Of a stretch of DNA of 64,000 nucleotides, positions 20,847-32,253 are shown one piece after another. Below the pieces are notes generated by a model. It had not been told where the DNA came from and did no database searches. It saw only the letters and a program-made list of their open reading frames with translations. The position numbers were made by a program, and so were the translations under genes. Each line of letters begins with the position of its first letter. Position 1 is the stretch's first letter. Source of the stretch: Trifolium pratense (taxonomy: Eukaryota > Streptophyta > Magnoliopsida > Fabales > Fabaceae). The DNA is taken from the NCBI RefSeq assembly GCF_020283565.1, contig NC_060065.1, positions 44,876,409 to 44,940,408 of the forward strand. The letters run 5' to 3'.

Positions 20847-21790
20847 ATGGCAGCCGAACCTAGAGTTACGATGAGAGACTACTGCAAGAGATATGACACG
20901 GAGCAAGTATCTCTTGGTTTCCAACCAGCCGAGCCGGTCAACTTTGACATCAAAGGAAATGTCTTAGCAGCATTGAAAGAGAACCAATTTGATGGGAGAG
21001 CTAACAAAGACCCATGGCTAATGCAGAAAGTACCTAATGGAATAAATGAAGGACATAAGAAGCTACGGTTATTCACCTTCTCTTTAACAGGTACTGCGAA
21101 AGAATGGCTACAATGCTTACCCAGCGGAACCATCCAGGCGTGGAAGGAGCTGGAGGACAAGTTTATATGGAGAGATTCTTCACTCATGACCAGTTCTAGA
21201 AAAGAAAGGCGGACATTATGAACTTCAAGCAGCATGACAACGAAACACTAGGAGAGGCCTACGAGCGCTTCAACCTACTAAAAAGAAAGTGCCCTAACCA
21301 TAGTCTAGACACTATGGAGTTGATGCAAATCTTCATCGGAGGAATGCGCATACAACACAAGATGCACCTTGACGCCTCAACGCGAGAAGACCGCAACGGA
21401 AGTTAAAGAACATGAGCAACGGAAGAACTTCTAAGCCTGCTGGAATGCTACAACTAGACACGGAAACTGCCTATCAGAAGGAGATAGACCTACTGATAAA
21501 GAAGCTTGAAAAGGCCACCCTAGGGGCCGAAGTGAAGAAGATCCAAGAGACGTGCGATTTTTGTCACGAGAAGCATCCTAACAGACACTGTATTCCCGAA
21601 GGAATCTCTGATGAAGAGTACGCCAAATACATGGGACGACCAAGTCCATACTCAGGCTGGGGTAATCAAAACCCTTGATGGAATCAAAACTCTGCTCAAG
21701 GAGCACAACATGCCTAACAACCACGAAGACCTTCACATTTCGAAGAGGCGTTCAACTAGTTTGTTCAGATAAGCCAGACAAACTTCGAGA
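20847..21790 (+). pseudogene. Ty3/gypsy gag (Athila-type), frameshifted
   Basis: Capsid polyprotein of the element primed at 20486. The first frame (20847-21221) has EPVNFDIKGNVLAALKENQF and KLRLFTFSLTGTAKEWLQCL, the retrotransposon gag core. A frameshift near 21215 leads to LGEAYERFNLLKRKCPNHSL and MELMQIFIGGMRIQHKM, and another near 21408 to a zinc-knuckle-like CDFCHEKHPNRHC (about 21556-21595). Three stops follow between 21679 and 21780, so no full Gag can be made. Confidence 0.88.
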
Positions 21791-21792
21791 AT

Positions 21793-22578
21793 ATGCACAC
21801 AATAGTAGTAAATCAAGGAGCCTCCATTAAAAACCTGGAGACTCGGATAAGACAACTAACCAAGCTCATAACAAATTTCTCGAAGGACTATGCTAGAAAC
21901 ACAGTTGGTAACCCTACAAAGGAAGAGTGTAAAGCTCTCAGAGAGAGAACTGAAACGGCGGAAGAAAAACAAAAGAGGGATGAGAAGGAGCTAAGGCAGC
22001 TGCAAAAGTGGTTCAAACAGCTAGGACTAACTTTGGAAGAAGCATACGACGAATTCATGGAAGAGTTAGATAAGTACTACGAGGAGACTCTCGCTGAAAG
22101 ATTAAACATAGTAAGCCAACTCCCGATTAAGCGAAAGGACCCCGGAACATTCGTCATACCTTGCTACTTGGGAAAGGTGCAAGAAAAAGCCCTTTGTGAA
22201 TTAGGCTTCAACATCAACTTAATGCCGCTGAAGTTCGCAAGGAAATGGGAGATCGAGGAGCTCAACATTCACTATGAAAAAGAGATCGTGTTAGCAGATC
22301 AGTCAATCATACGCCCAAGTGGAATCATGAAAGACGTGATAGTAAAAGTCAATAATATGCTTTTTCCAGTTGATTTCACAGTAGTTGATATAGAAGAGGA
22401 TGCTGATGTCCCGATCATTCTCGGAAGACCTTTTCTAGCTACCAGTCGTGCTGTTATTGACATGGAAAAAGAAGTGCTAAAGCTAAGAATGAGGGATGAA
22501 GAGCAACTGATCTACATTCGAGGTGAAAATGACTGGTGCTGCTGGATAGAATCCAGAGAACCCAAGAACCCAGGATGA
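21793..22578 (+). pseudogene. Ty3/gypsy gag end and aspartic protease, catalytic Asp replaced
   Basis: A 261-codon frame. Residues 1-110 are a coiled-coil-like charged segment (IRQLTKLI, ERTETAEEKQKRDEKELRQL). From about residue 115 it is a retropepsin: PCYLGKVQEKALCELGFNIN, LMPLKFARKW, VLADQSIIRPSGI, VPIILGRPFLATSRAVIDME. In this lineage the active site normally reads D-L-G-A/S; here it is ELGF, so the catalytic aspartate is lost. The frame continues after a single stop into 22582-22884. No reverse transcriptase, RNase H or integrase follows: the element is non-autonomous or truncated. Confidence 0.88.
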
Positions 22579-22581
22579 AGG

Positions 22582-22884
22582 ATGAAGGTGACAATGGAAG
22601 AACTCGAAGATGGGATAGCAGAGCTAGAACTGGATAAGAAATCATATCCTCCCGCATATATAGCAGATGTGAAGAAGGAAGACCTGTGGGTTAGACGATG
22701 GGGAAGATTCCGCAAGGTTACTGTAAGATCTGAACCAAGAATAAATACAACCCCAATCAAGAAACTGCCTCGACCAAACATGAAGTTCAGATTCAAAAAG
22801 ATAATTGATCATTCTAAACAGCCTGCAGAGGTAAAATGGGTCAGCGTTCCAAGGAAACCAAAGGTCGAGGTAAGAGTTGTGTAA
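22582..22884 (+). pseudogene. spacer ORF downstream of gypsy protease
   Basis: In the same frame as the protease, one stop later (22579-22581 region). It is a 100-codon basic and acidic stretch (EELEDGIAELELDKKSYPPA; RRWGRFRKVTVRSEP) with no domain I recognise. Similar low-complexity linkers follow the protease in Athila-type elements that lack pol. Confidence 0.5.
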
Positions 22885-23278
22885 AAGGAGATATATCTGA
22901 CATATGCTATGGCTTTTACAAAGAAGAACCGATGGCAGATGAAAATGCTACAGCTCTAATAAAAGCTCGCAAAGAGACAAGGCGAACATATCCTCACGAA
23001 TAGAGGAAATGCGTCAAGGTAGCGACGCTAAACAAGCGCTGCTTGGGAGGCAACCCAAGGATTATTTCATTCACAAGTATTTTTCAATTTAGTACCTTTT
23101 AATATTTCAAAAACAATCATGTAATAATGTCATTTGCTGACAACCTCCAAAATAAAAAAATGAAATATTTGTTTGCTTGTTTATTATTGAGTACATGTTT
23201 TAAAGCTATAGGAAAAGTTCCAGTGCGACAACAGAAACAACTTCTATGATGACAGTTCACACCTTGATACAAAGAAAC
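22885..23278 (+). mobile_element. 3' non-coding region of gag-protease gypsy element
   Basis: Contains GCGACGCTAAACAAGCGC and TTGGGAGGCAACCCAAGG (23023-23060), a motif pair that recurs in the 3' part of plant Athila-type and related non-autonomous gypsy elements. Confidence 0.6.
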
Positions 23279-23434
23279 TTGATCGGTGCATTTTAATGCA
23301 CATTCTTCTACTATTGTACTTAATTATTCCTATGATTTATTTTATTACTTTCACTATTTTAATGTGTTTTTATATTTAAGTTTATTTCTAGCTAATTTAT
23401 TTTATTTTCGTCACTTATTTTCTGAAACCTTGTG
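23279..23434 (+). repeat. partial LTR copy (first ~150 bp)
   Basis: Near-identical to the start of the LTR at 24566: TGATCGGTGCATTTTAATGC, ATTCTTCTACTATTGTACTT and TATTTAAGTTTATTTCTAGC. The match ends near CACTTATTTTCTGAA, after which the two diverge. Confidence 0.85.
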
Positions 23435-24565
23435 AGATTTTGAACTTCCAACAGTTCTTTATTTCTTGTGTGATTCACTCATAATGTTAGTAACTTCTAG
23501 AACTTCTTGACTCTTGAAGCACTTGTTCACATGCATATACATGAAATGATCTAGACAATTTTGTTTCTTTTATAAACTACTTTTAGCCAAATAAGCCTAC
23601 CCTGATATATTGTTCCTTTGTTAAGCCCCTTTGAGCCTATTTATCTCATTCTTTTGTTTATAAACTCATTACAAGCCTAATAAGCATTTGTTTTATCCAT
23701 TCTTTCTATGTCCCAATCTTAGGTATGGGGGAGTTGAATTTTAAATTTTGAATAAGTGTGGGGGGTGCTCATTATGATTCTGATTTTGATTTGTTAAGGG
23801 AAATATTATGTTGGCTGGGCAAGAAAGAAACGAAAAAAAAATAGAAAAGAAAAAAAAAGTTAAGAAAAAAAATTGCAAAAAAAGGAAAAAAAGGTTGTAT
23901 TATGGGTCAATTTGTTGATTTGAAGGTGTGTGGAAAGGAAGTTGTTTTAGGATGTGAAGAAGTGATTTTGTGGGTTCAATATCTCGGTTTGAGTTGCAAT
24001 ATCTTGTTGAGACCTATAATTTGTTGAGCTAAATTGAGCCTCATGCTTAATATTCAAATGAATTTCATGCTTCTTCATATTCTTTGATTTTATAGCCTAG
24101 TATCCCTTAGGTTTATCACACTTGTACCTTGACCCGTTACAACCATAATAAAGACATTTTGATCTGTACATGTATGTGTTTCATTGTGTGGATGTCCTCC
24201 ATCTTTGGAGACGGAAGAGGCTTGTCAAGCTTATGGCAGTGCTGACTTTGATGATGTGCTTTGAGCGTAAACACTGTCACTGACACTCCATTTTTGAGTG
24301 ATTGAGTGATTGAGTGCACTTTATACAAATACTCCACGAGGTTCTATCATTTTTGAATCACTTTTTAGTCTAATAGCCACCTTGTTCATTGCGCTTGTTA
24401 TAAGATGTTGTTCATGATTGTTATGCTCCTTGAATCCTAAAATGTGCTAATTGCTTGCAACTTTGTGTCATGCCTTGCTCTGTTTCTATCTTTAAAATTT
24501 TTACTTGGAGTTTTTTTTTTAATCTTGAGTTTTGCTCGGAGTGCAAACGTTCAAGTGTGGGGGAA
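23435..24565 (+). mobile_element. gypsy 3' untranslated region with polypurine tract
   Basis: Non-coding and A/T-rich, with the phrases AAGTGTGGGGGGTGCTC (about 23752) and TCAAGTGTGGGGGAATT (24550-24565). The latter abuts the LTR at 24566 and is the polypurine tract. Open frames here are short and unrelated to known domains. Confidence 0.65.
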
Positions 24566-25640
24566 TTTGATCGGTGCATTTTAATGCACATTCTTCTACT
24601 ATTGTACTTAAGTATTTCTATGGTTTATTTTATTATTTTCACTATTTTAATGTGTTTTTATATTTAAGTTTATTTCTAGCTATATTTTTTTTTCGTCACT
24701 TATTTTCTGAATTAATAATAACTTGACACCTTCTCAGTCCGCAGGTCATAACTGGAGCTACGAATATCGGATTGAGGCACTGAAAGATGCGTTGGAAAGA
24801 TGAGACAGAGAGCTACAAGTTTTGTGTTTAAGCATAAAGCCAATTCGGAGCGCAAATAAGTCAAATAATTATGTTATGTTCCAGGCGTGAATTAAATTAT
24901 CAACTTTCAGCACAACTTTATGTTTTCTGCCCAATTCTTTTAAGGCCCGTTTCCATGTACTATTTAAATTGAAAAAAAAGCAGCTAGGGCAATTATTCAT
25001 TCATTCTGAATTCACGCAAAAACATAAAAGACGGCTACAATGTTCATGGAGAACTAATCTCAAGGCAATTTCCGCTGATCATAGGTTCCATCATACTTTG
25101 AGGTTACAATAATTTCAATCAAGTTTTTATTCCTTTCAATATTGTTATATGATCATTGTTTGCTTAATTCGATTATCATATAGTAGTATTGATTCAATTC
25201 GATTGTTGTATGCTCTTTTACCGTTATCACGTTAGCGTAGCTTCTTCGTTATCGTATTTGATTAATTCGCGTTTGCTTAATTCGCGATGGCTTAAATCTG
25301 TTTGCTTAATTCGGACAATAGGAACTTACATCATATAAAACCAATTGCGCTTGTCAGTAAGTTTTATAATTGAATAGGAATAGATAACCTGCTTAGGAGA
25401 TTGGAATTATAATAATCAGTGATAGGTAGGAACCGAGATCAGTGGATTAGCCGCTTCAGCTTATTTTATAATCACTTATTTATTTCAATTTCAAATTTCG
25501 AAACTGAAACCTAAAACCCCCGATATTCTGCTTGTTCTTATTGAATCTAATATTTTCTAATTGATAGAGTCCTTGCGATACGATACTCGAGTGTCGCTTC
25601 CAAAACTACACTTTTAAAACTCGTTTTTGACCCGTGTGCG
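24566..25640 (+). mobile_element. Ty3/gypsy 3' LTR (right limit approximate)
   Basis: Begins with TGATCGGTGCATTT right after the polypurine tract. Inside are AAGATGCGTTGGAAAGATGA and AGAGAGCTACAAGTTTTGTG, phrases common in legume gypsy LTRs, and a cluster of TTAATTCG repeats (25240-25320). The right end is near CCGTGTGCGACA (about 25640). It does not match the LTR at 19730-20485, so two elements are involved. Confidence 0.65.
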
Positions 25641-26367
25641 ACAGTGGATCAAAACTCTCAAGTGATTGCTTGAAACAACGCAACAGTTCGAGAGACAGCA
25701 AGACGAGTAAGAAAGATAGTGTCCATGAGATAGATGTTCGACTTTCTAGATACCAAAGTCAAGTGAGAATTTGAGCCAAATATTTCCACGGTATTACCAA
25801 TTTCTTTCAATATACTTATGAGAGTATCCGTGTACTTGCTTATTTTTTAGAACTTGCGATAATTCTCTGCTGACTAATTGTTTAACTTATACGCATTGAG
25901 ACATTTTATTCATATAACTCTGAGCCTTTTTCAAACCACCCAATATTATTATTATCCATTGCTAACCACTTTGAGCCTAAAAATCTCTTTCTTTCGGTGA
26001 CAAACCATATTATAAACCTAAGACCTGAAAAACAAATATTTTTACCCTCTTTGGAGTTAGGTAGAGATCTAGTTCTCTTATCTTGGCAACATTTTAAGTG
26101 TGGGATTGCTCCTGGAATTAGCAACATCTAAGTGTGGGGTGGTATACAAGAGAACTATCACAAAGAAAAAAAAATAATATAAAAAGAGACGGAATACATC
26201 AAAAATTCCATAAAAAAAATAGTCTCTTAAAAAAAAATAATAATAATAGAAAAGTGATAGAATAAGGACCACACAAAGACACATCCGGTTTTAAAATAAA
26301 ATTTTTCTCTTTGTGTTTCATCAAAAAAGTTCTACAAGGTAACATGTTGCACTTAAATAAGCACAAG
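25641..26367 (+). mobile_element. gypsy 3' region remnant interrupted by a hAT element
   Basis: Non-coding with AAGTGTGGGATTGCTCC and CTAAGTGTGGGGTGG phrases (26095-26140), as in gypsy 3' regions. It is cut at the hAT insertion (26368) and resumes at 27698. Confidence 0.45.
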
Positions 26368-27689
26368 CAGGGGCAGATTCAAAAGGGGGCAGGCAGTGGC
26401 CAAGGCCCCCCCTCCCCCTCATATATGTATATAATAATATATATTATCAAGTCTCAACTCAACTATCTATTTACAACACTTTAGTTTAGTATTATACATA
26501 CATAAAATAATATTATAATATGATATAAATACACGCATAAAAAATAGTATATATATATATGGGGAGAGCAAACAGTGATTTCTTCTTTAAATATATGAGA
26601 TGTTGTCAATACAGTGTATTGAAATAATAAAAATATTTTCAAATCTGTCTATTATTAGTAATGTTTTGGACAAACCGACTAATACAAAACATATTTGAGG
26701 GCAAACTAACAAACAAAAGATAAATTTGAGGGTGGATTCTAGGGTGAGGGCTTAATTAAGTCCCTCACCGGTGTACCACTAATCTTAACCATCGGATTAA
26801 ATTGTCCCACATGATTTCAATATTCTTTGCCACATTAAATTTTGGTCTCCCCTTCTCTCTCCATACGTCCATTTTCATAACTTCCTTTCAGAGTTTAACC
26901 TTAATTTTGCCATTCTTCACACTTGAAATTAAGAAGATGGAATGTTTTATTTATTTTGAATTAATTTATGAATTGGATTAAACCAAAAGAGTGATGTTGA
27001 TGAATGGAATCTTTTAGAGAGGGGAAATTGTTTTGTACGAAGAGCAAATGTGATTCTTTGAAAGCACCATTTACCACTATTAATAATAATACTAATTTTT
27101 TTTTGAAACTGCTAATAATAAGAACAATGGTGAAAATTAATGTTCTGTTATGCAAAAGAAAATTCATGAGTGTTTTTAGAGAATTTTCTTTGTCAAGCAC
27201 TTGATGGACATGTTATTTGGATCAGCAACAATAATGATGTTTATCACACACTTTCAAGTTTGAAAACAATTTGCTAAATCTAAAATTCATCTTGTTCTTT
27301 AGATGATTATATATTTTGGCCCAAATTGAAAGTTCTGTGGTTTTAGATGTAGAATTTGCAGTTTTTTTTTTTTTTTTGTGATGATATATAGTGATTCTGG
27401 TGCTGTTCAAAAAAAATAAAATAGTGAATTCTGGTATGGAGAGAAAAATATGGAGTGGAAACTAAAATTCAGCGTGGGAACGAATATTGAAATCATGTGA
27501 GGTGATTTAATCTGATGGTTAATGTTAGTGGTACACCGGTGAGGGATTTAATTGAGCCCTCACCTTAGAATTCACCAAATTTGAGGGTTTGAGAATCAAA
27601 ATAACTAAAAAAAAAATATATGTTTAAGAGTCAAAATAATTGTTCTTATTTTCAGTCCCCCGTATAGTAAGTTTCTGGATCCGTCCCTG
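26368..27689. mobile_element. non-autonomous hAT element (1322 bp, with nested insert)
   Basis: Terminal inverted repeats CAGGGGCAGATTC and GGATCCGTCCCTG, with the 8-bp duplication AGCACAAG at 26360-26367 and 27690-27697. The interior near the ends is rich in GGCCCCCC and AT. Without the nested Mutator-like element it would be about 470 bp. No transposase. Confidence 0.93.
26731..27576. mobile_element. Mutator-like non-autonomous element nested in the hAT element
   Basis: 846 bp with inverted repeats of more than 70 bp (GGTGGATTCTAGGGTGAGGG and complement of CCTTAGAATTCACC; both arms hold CACCGGTGTACCACTAA). Flanked by the 9-bp duplication AAATTTGAG at 26722-26730 and 27577-27585. Short open frames inside show no transposase. 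Confidence 0.93.
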
Positions 27690-27719
27690 AGCACAAGTAG
27701 TCACACTTAACTCCAATTT

Positions 27720-28060
27720 TAAACCTACTTTCCCAACAATAACTATAAGTGATAGTAGTTTGTTTAGATTTTTGCTCTGTAGCCGTGTCTTCTTCGGCTA
27801 CTATTTTATTTTTTTGCTTTTCAGTTCCTAGGGGATGTTTTTAGTTTTTTGAGGGGTGTGTTTTTTACTGTTCTGGAAGTTTGGGTTGTTTTCTTTGTTT
27901 TTTTTTTTTTTTTTTTTTAATTCTATATGTGTGAACATTTGGGCTTGGTCTTTGTAAATATAGTTTGTTTTTTGTATTATTTATGTACTTTTAGAAGGAA
28001 TTGGACACCTTGTACTTCTCCTTTATTAAAGAAAAAAGGACCAATTGATTGAAACAACAA
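27720..28060 (+). mobile_element. LINE 3' end-like sequence
   Basis: T-rich stretch ending GGACACCTTGTACTTCTCC-TTTATTAAAG with an A-rich tail, like the 3' untranslated ends of plant L1 LINEs. No coding part attached. Confidence 0.35.
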
Positions 28061-28970
28061 AAATAATCCCTTTTTTCTTAATTAATTGCTCATTTTAGAC
28101 AAACTAATGATTGGTATTTTGAATGCAAAATTTAAAGATGGTAACTATGCCTTTGCTTTTTTTGAAAAGGAAAAATTTTAGTGCCAGACAAAATTTGTCG
28201 CTAGAAGTCAATTCTATGTATAGGTAATGACATGAGAACCACATCGAATATGTTTTTGACTTATACCTACGAATAATTTATGTAGCTAAAATTCACGACT
28301 ATTTGTTTTTGGAAAGTTTACGTTTTAACTATGAATGAATGAGTGACTTACCGAGACCAATTTTATCTATCAATAAATTCAATTTCTATTCTTTTTAAAA
28401 AAGCAAAGTCGTGTTGTCGTCCATAATTTTACTTAAAGCAAAAGGGTAAGTCGTTGATGACATGTATGACTTATCTCATTTTGATAATATTTTTGAAAAT
28501 TATACTTGTTTGGTAATTTAATTAAAAAATTTTACTACTTTGCTAAAAGAATCCCAAACGAGTTCTCAAATAATCATTAATACTAACATGTAACAATATA
28601 GAACCTAATGTAAATGTACAATTTTACTGATTAATGTTTTATCATCAACTTCAAATTGGTTTTTATTTTTTATTTTAATAAGGGATTTATTTTGCTCTCA
28701 TCCATAGGATATATTTAAGGGTGTATATATAGTGTTGAGAGACATGTAGGAAATTGTGTGGTGCTCCCAAGTAAACTTGTCAATATCGCATAGAATATAA
28801 AGTACATAAGCTTTAGGTGTAGTAATAATAATACAAAAGAAAACAAGGAAAACCAGAAGAAATGTAATCAATGAATTTTGTCTATGTTCAGAGACTTGTA
28901 CAATAGTAGAAGGTGACGTGAGAGAAGAGAAGATTGAGAGAAAGAAATGTACGGAATTTCGAAATGTACA
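28061..28970. other. AT-rich intergenic stretch, nothing recognised
   Basis: No coding, RNA or repeat structure with definable ends was seen on either strand. Confidence 0.5.
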
Positions 28971-28989
28971 TATGCATAATAATTTCATT

Positions 28990-29172
28990 GGAAAAAAAAA
29001 ACTACAAACCGATTAAAGTATCCAAATCAAACTGAACCGATTAGTAGTTTGGTTCAGTTTCATTTTTGAAAAACACAAAAAATCGAACTAAACCGAATCA
29101 ACCGTCAGTTCATTGGTTCGGACATTAGATTCACCAAAAACCGATTCAAACCGGTTCAATTACACCCCTATC
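28990..29172. mobile_element. partial hAT-like MITE
   Basis: Repeated AACCGA / CGGTTCA motifs and a right end CGGTTCAATTACACCCCTA, typical of small hAT elements with a TAGGGGTGTAA terminus. The matching left terminus is not present. Confidence 0.5.
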
Positions 29173-29224
29173 TACCGATGCACCCAATGCAATTTTAAAA
29201 AATTTAACCATTATTCTTATACTT

Positions 29225-30649
29225 TTGCATTTTGAACCTCCTAATTTTTTTGTTTTGCACCACTTATCCAGTTTGCCACTTTATTTCTTTTCCTTTTTTA
29301 AGGCACCGGCTTGTGTGATAAAAGAATTGGTTTGTATTCAACGACAATTTTTGTGGAGTGGTGGTTTGGATAGTAACAAAATGTGTTGGGTTAGTTGGGA
29401 CCAAATATGCCAGCCAAAAGAGAATGGAGGTTTGGGAATAAAAAACTTAGAGTTGTTCAATTCATCACTTTTATGTAAGTGAAAGTGGAGATGCTTGAAT
29501 GATACCGAGTCGCCATGGTATGATTTATTGAGGTTTCGGTACGGCTCCCTTGTAGCTAATTTCTTGTATGGTGAAGGAAGGGACAATCTTAAACATGCTT
29601 CAATTTGGTGGCGGGATTTATGGTGTCTGGGAGGTATGGATAATGCTAACTGGTTTGGTAATAATGTTAGTAGTATTTTGGGTGACGGCAACGATATCAG
29701 TTTTTGGAAAGACCAATGGATAGGTACGGCATCGCTGAGAGTAATGTTTCCTTCTCTTTATGTGAAATCCACACTACCAGATGGTCATTTTTCAACCATG
29801 GGCATGTGGGAGCGAGATACTTGGAAGTGGAAGTTTGAATGGACAACCGAACTATCCGATATTGAATCAGAAATAGTTCACGATTTGTTGTTAATTCTGG
29901 ATCAGGTTAGACCGTCAAGGGAGACACGGGATCGGCGTAGGTGGAAACCTCATAAAGATGGTTTTTTCACTGTCAATACAGCTTATACAGCGCTGCTGCC
30001 CAGGACTGGAGAGTGCAACATTGAGGCAATCACGGCGAATGCATTGAAACTTCTATGGTTAAATAATGTACCCTCGAAAGTTAGTATTTTTGGTTGGAGG
30101 TTGTTGCTCGGAAAATTACCAACTAGGGAAGCTTTATACAATAAAGGTGTCATTACAAACAATCACGAGAGAAGCTGTGTTTTTTGTTTCAATGTAGCTG
30201 AAGACATTCCACATATGTTTTTCAATTGCAATGTTACAAAGCAAATTTGGTGCAAAATATTCAAATGGATGGGCACACGTTTTTGTTCGGCGACTGATGT
30301 TCCCAATCATTTGATTCAATTTGGAGTCTTAATAACAGGAAGCAACAACGAACGATTCCGTCACATTATTTGGTTGGCCACAACTTGGAGTATTTGGCGT
30401 ATGCAAAATAATATTATATTTAGAGGAGATTTTGTTAATGTTTCATCTTTAGTAGATCAAATTATTTATATTGCTTGGTTATGGTTCATCGGTAGATCAA
30501 GGAACATTGATAATGTAGCTTTCCTTGACTGGTGTAACAACCCTTTAGCTTGTTTTCGTTGTATTTAAGGTGATTGTTTTTGGATTGTAAGGGTTGAGTA
30601 CCCCTTGTACTCATTCTAATCCAAATATTGCTTATCAAAAAAAAAAAAA
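29225..30649 (+). pseudogene. 5'-truncated L1-type LINE, ORF2 C-terminal half
   Basis: Frame 29225-30568 is open except for a single TGA at 29480-29482. It starts in the reverse-transcriptase thumb (SLPLYFFSFFKAPACVIKEL), continues with QRQFLWSGG and KENGGLGIKNLELFN, and contains the zf-RVT zinc-binding domain: VPSKVSIFGWRLLLGKLPTR, then CVFC (about 30178), then HMFFNC. It ends with WSIWRMQNNIIFRGD and NNPLACFRCI before the stop. A 3' tail (GGTTGAGTACCCCTTGTACTC) and poly(A) at 30637-30649 close the copy. Because 450 codons hold only one stop, this insertion is fairly young. It lacks endonuclease and the RT catalytic core. Confidence 0.92.
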
Positions 30650-31415
30650 CTCAAAAGTCCAAAATATTTTTCAATACTCTCATTCTTTCCTTCCAACTTC
30701 TCTCTAAACTTCAATCCTCTCAAACAAAACATCAAACCAAATACGAACAATAGTGGTAAACCCTCTAACAACCTTGAAACAACGTTAAGATAATCAACAG
30801 AAAAATTTACGGTTTAGGGTTTTAAAATTTGGATTTTTTTTTTTACAATTTCTAGCTATGGATTTTTTAAAAAATTTACGGTTAAGGAAAAAAAAATAAT
30901 AGACTCAAACAAGGTATATACATAAAACTGAAGAAAGATACAAAGTTACATAAAGTTAGTAGTATACAAATAGATCCTAACACCCAAATGAAAATAAGGT
31001 CGACCAAGATTTTCTGTTACTGACAACACTCCACTCAACACAAACTCAAAAAATATCAATGATCTTGCTATAGACTAATCAAAAGTTACGACAAATATCC
31101 ACAGACAAATGGCCAAGCAATTCCTTCTACTGCTAGCTCCATGTGATACTGTCAAAACTCAGTCTGTATCGATCGAATTTCAGGCCATGCAAGCCACATA
31201 AATAAAAGTACGTTGAAAAACAGCATGACATAGTACACTGCATAAAACATATGCATGGTTAACATGTTGAAGACCCCCAACCATAGGTACTGCAACATGT
31301 TTCTTAACTTAAATTCAGGTAAAAAAAATATGCAACATATATTCATTTTTTATATTTCATCTATATTTTCATATGATTTTTTTTTAAGTTTTTATATGAT
31401 TTTTTTTTGTCCTTC
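30650..31415. other. no gene recognised
   Basis: AT-rich DNA with short frames only. A TA-rich mid-part and A-tracts near 30880 are unremarkable. Confidence 0.5.
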
Positions 31416-31620
31416 ATCTAGGTTTCTGGCGGTTCCAGGCCACCGCTAACTTTTTTTTCTTTCCCTTGCCATTTCCGATGACTTTAAGCAACCGCTAAGT
31501 ACCATTGACATTTCCTGCGGTTTCTAGTTGCCGCTAACGTATAACACAACAACCAAAAAAAATTAAATTTTCGGCAGATTAAAACAGCCGGTAAAGACCG
31601 CCGCAACAAGTTTCAACAAG
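31415..31620. mobile_element. CACTA-like subterminal repeat cluster without ends
   Basis: At least four related motifs: GGCGGTTCCAGGCCACCGCTAA, CTTTAAGCAACCGCTAAG, GCGGTTTCTAGTTGCCGCTAA and CGGTAAAGACCGCCGC. Such clusters of short direct and inverted GCGGT/CCGCTAA motifs lie next to CACTA termini, but no CACTA end was found. Confidence 0.4.
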
Positions 31621-31872
31621 CAATTATCTGGCGGATTAAATACAGGTTTTATACTTTAAGTTTTACGTTTGCAACAGATAGATCTTTTAAGTTTTACGTT
31701 AGTAATAGAGGATAAAACTTAAAAGACCTATTTGTTACTAAAAAAAGTTAATAAACCTAACTGTTTCAAATGTAAGATTAAAGAACCTCCGGATACATTT
31801 TGAGTTTAAAGATCAAGTTTATAGTAATTCGGAAGTATATACATATTTGAAAAGCAAAAATCTCATAGATAA

Positions 31873-31965
31873 GCAATTTGGTGTAGTGGTCTAATGCATT
31901 ATTTTGCTCCTCAAGGTCACCTGTTCAAACCCTCATGGTGCTTGTTAGAAATTGATTTTCTTTTA
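31873..31965 (+). mobile_element. tRNA-like SINE remnant
   Basis: A-box-like TGGTGTAGTGGTCTAATGC followed at the right distance by B-box-like GGTCACCTGTTCAAACCC. No clear target duplication; a tRNA gene is excluded because there is no acceptor stem pairing. Confidence 0.5.
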
Positions 31966-32253
31966 AAATTAAAACAGAAACAAATTAAAATGTTTTTGAT
32001 GGCAGGGTGTCACACACAAATCTAATAAATTAAAAGAAAAATAATATAATCACATCAATCAATATTATTTTAATTTTTTATCTTTAATTTTTTTCTTCTT
32101 TATGTGAGTGTGTCTAACAATGAGGTGTTAGGTTTGTGCGACTTTTTCGTATTGAACCCACAACCCTTCCAGATCATAAGTTATTTGTGCAAATATTAAA
32201 CATTGACACAAACTAATATACAGGGTATATAAATTTAATTTTATTAAAAAATC

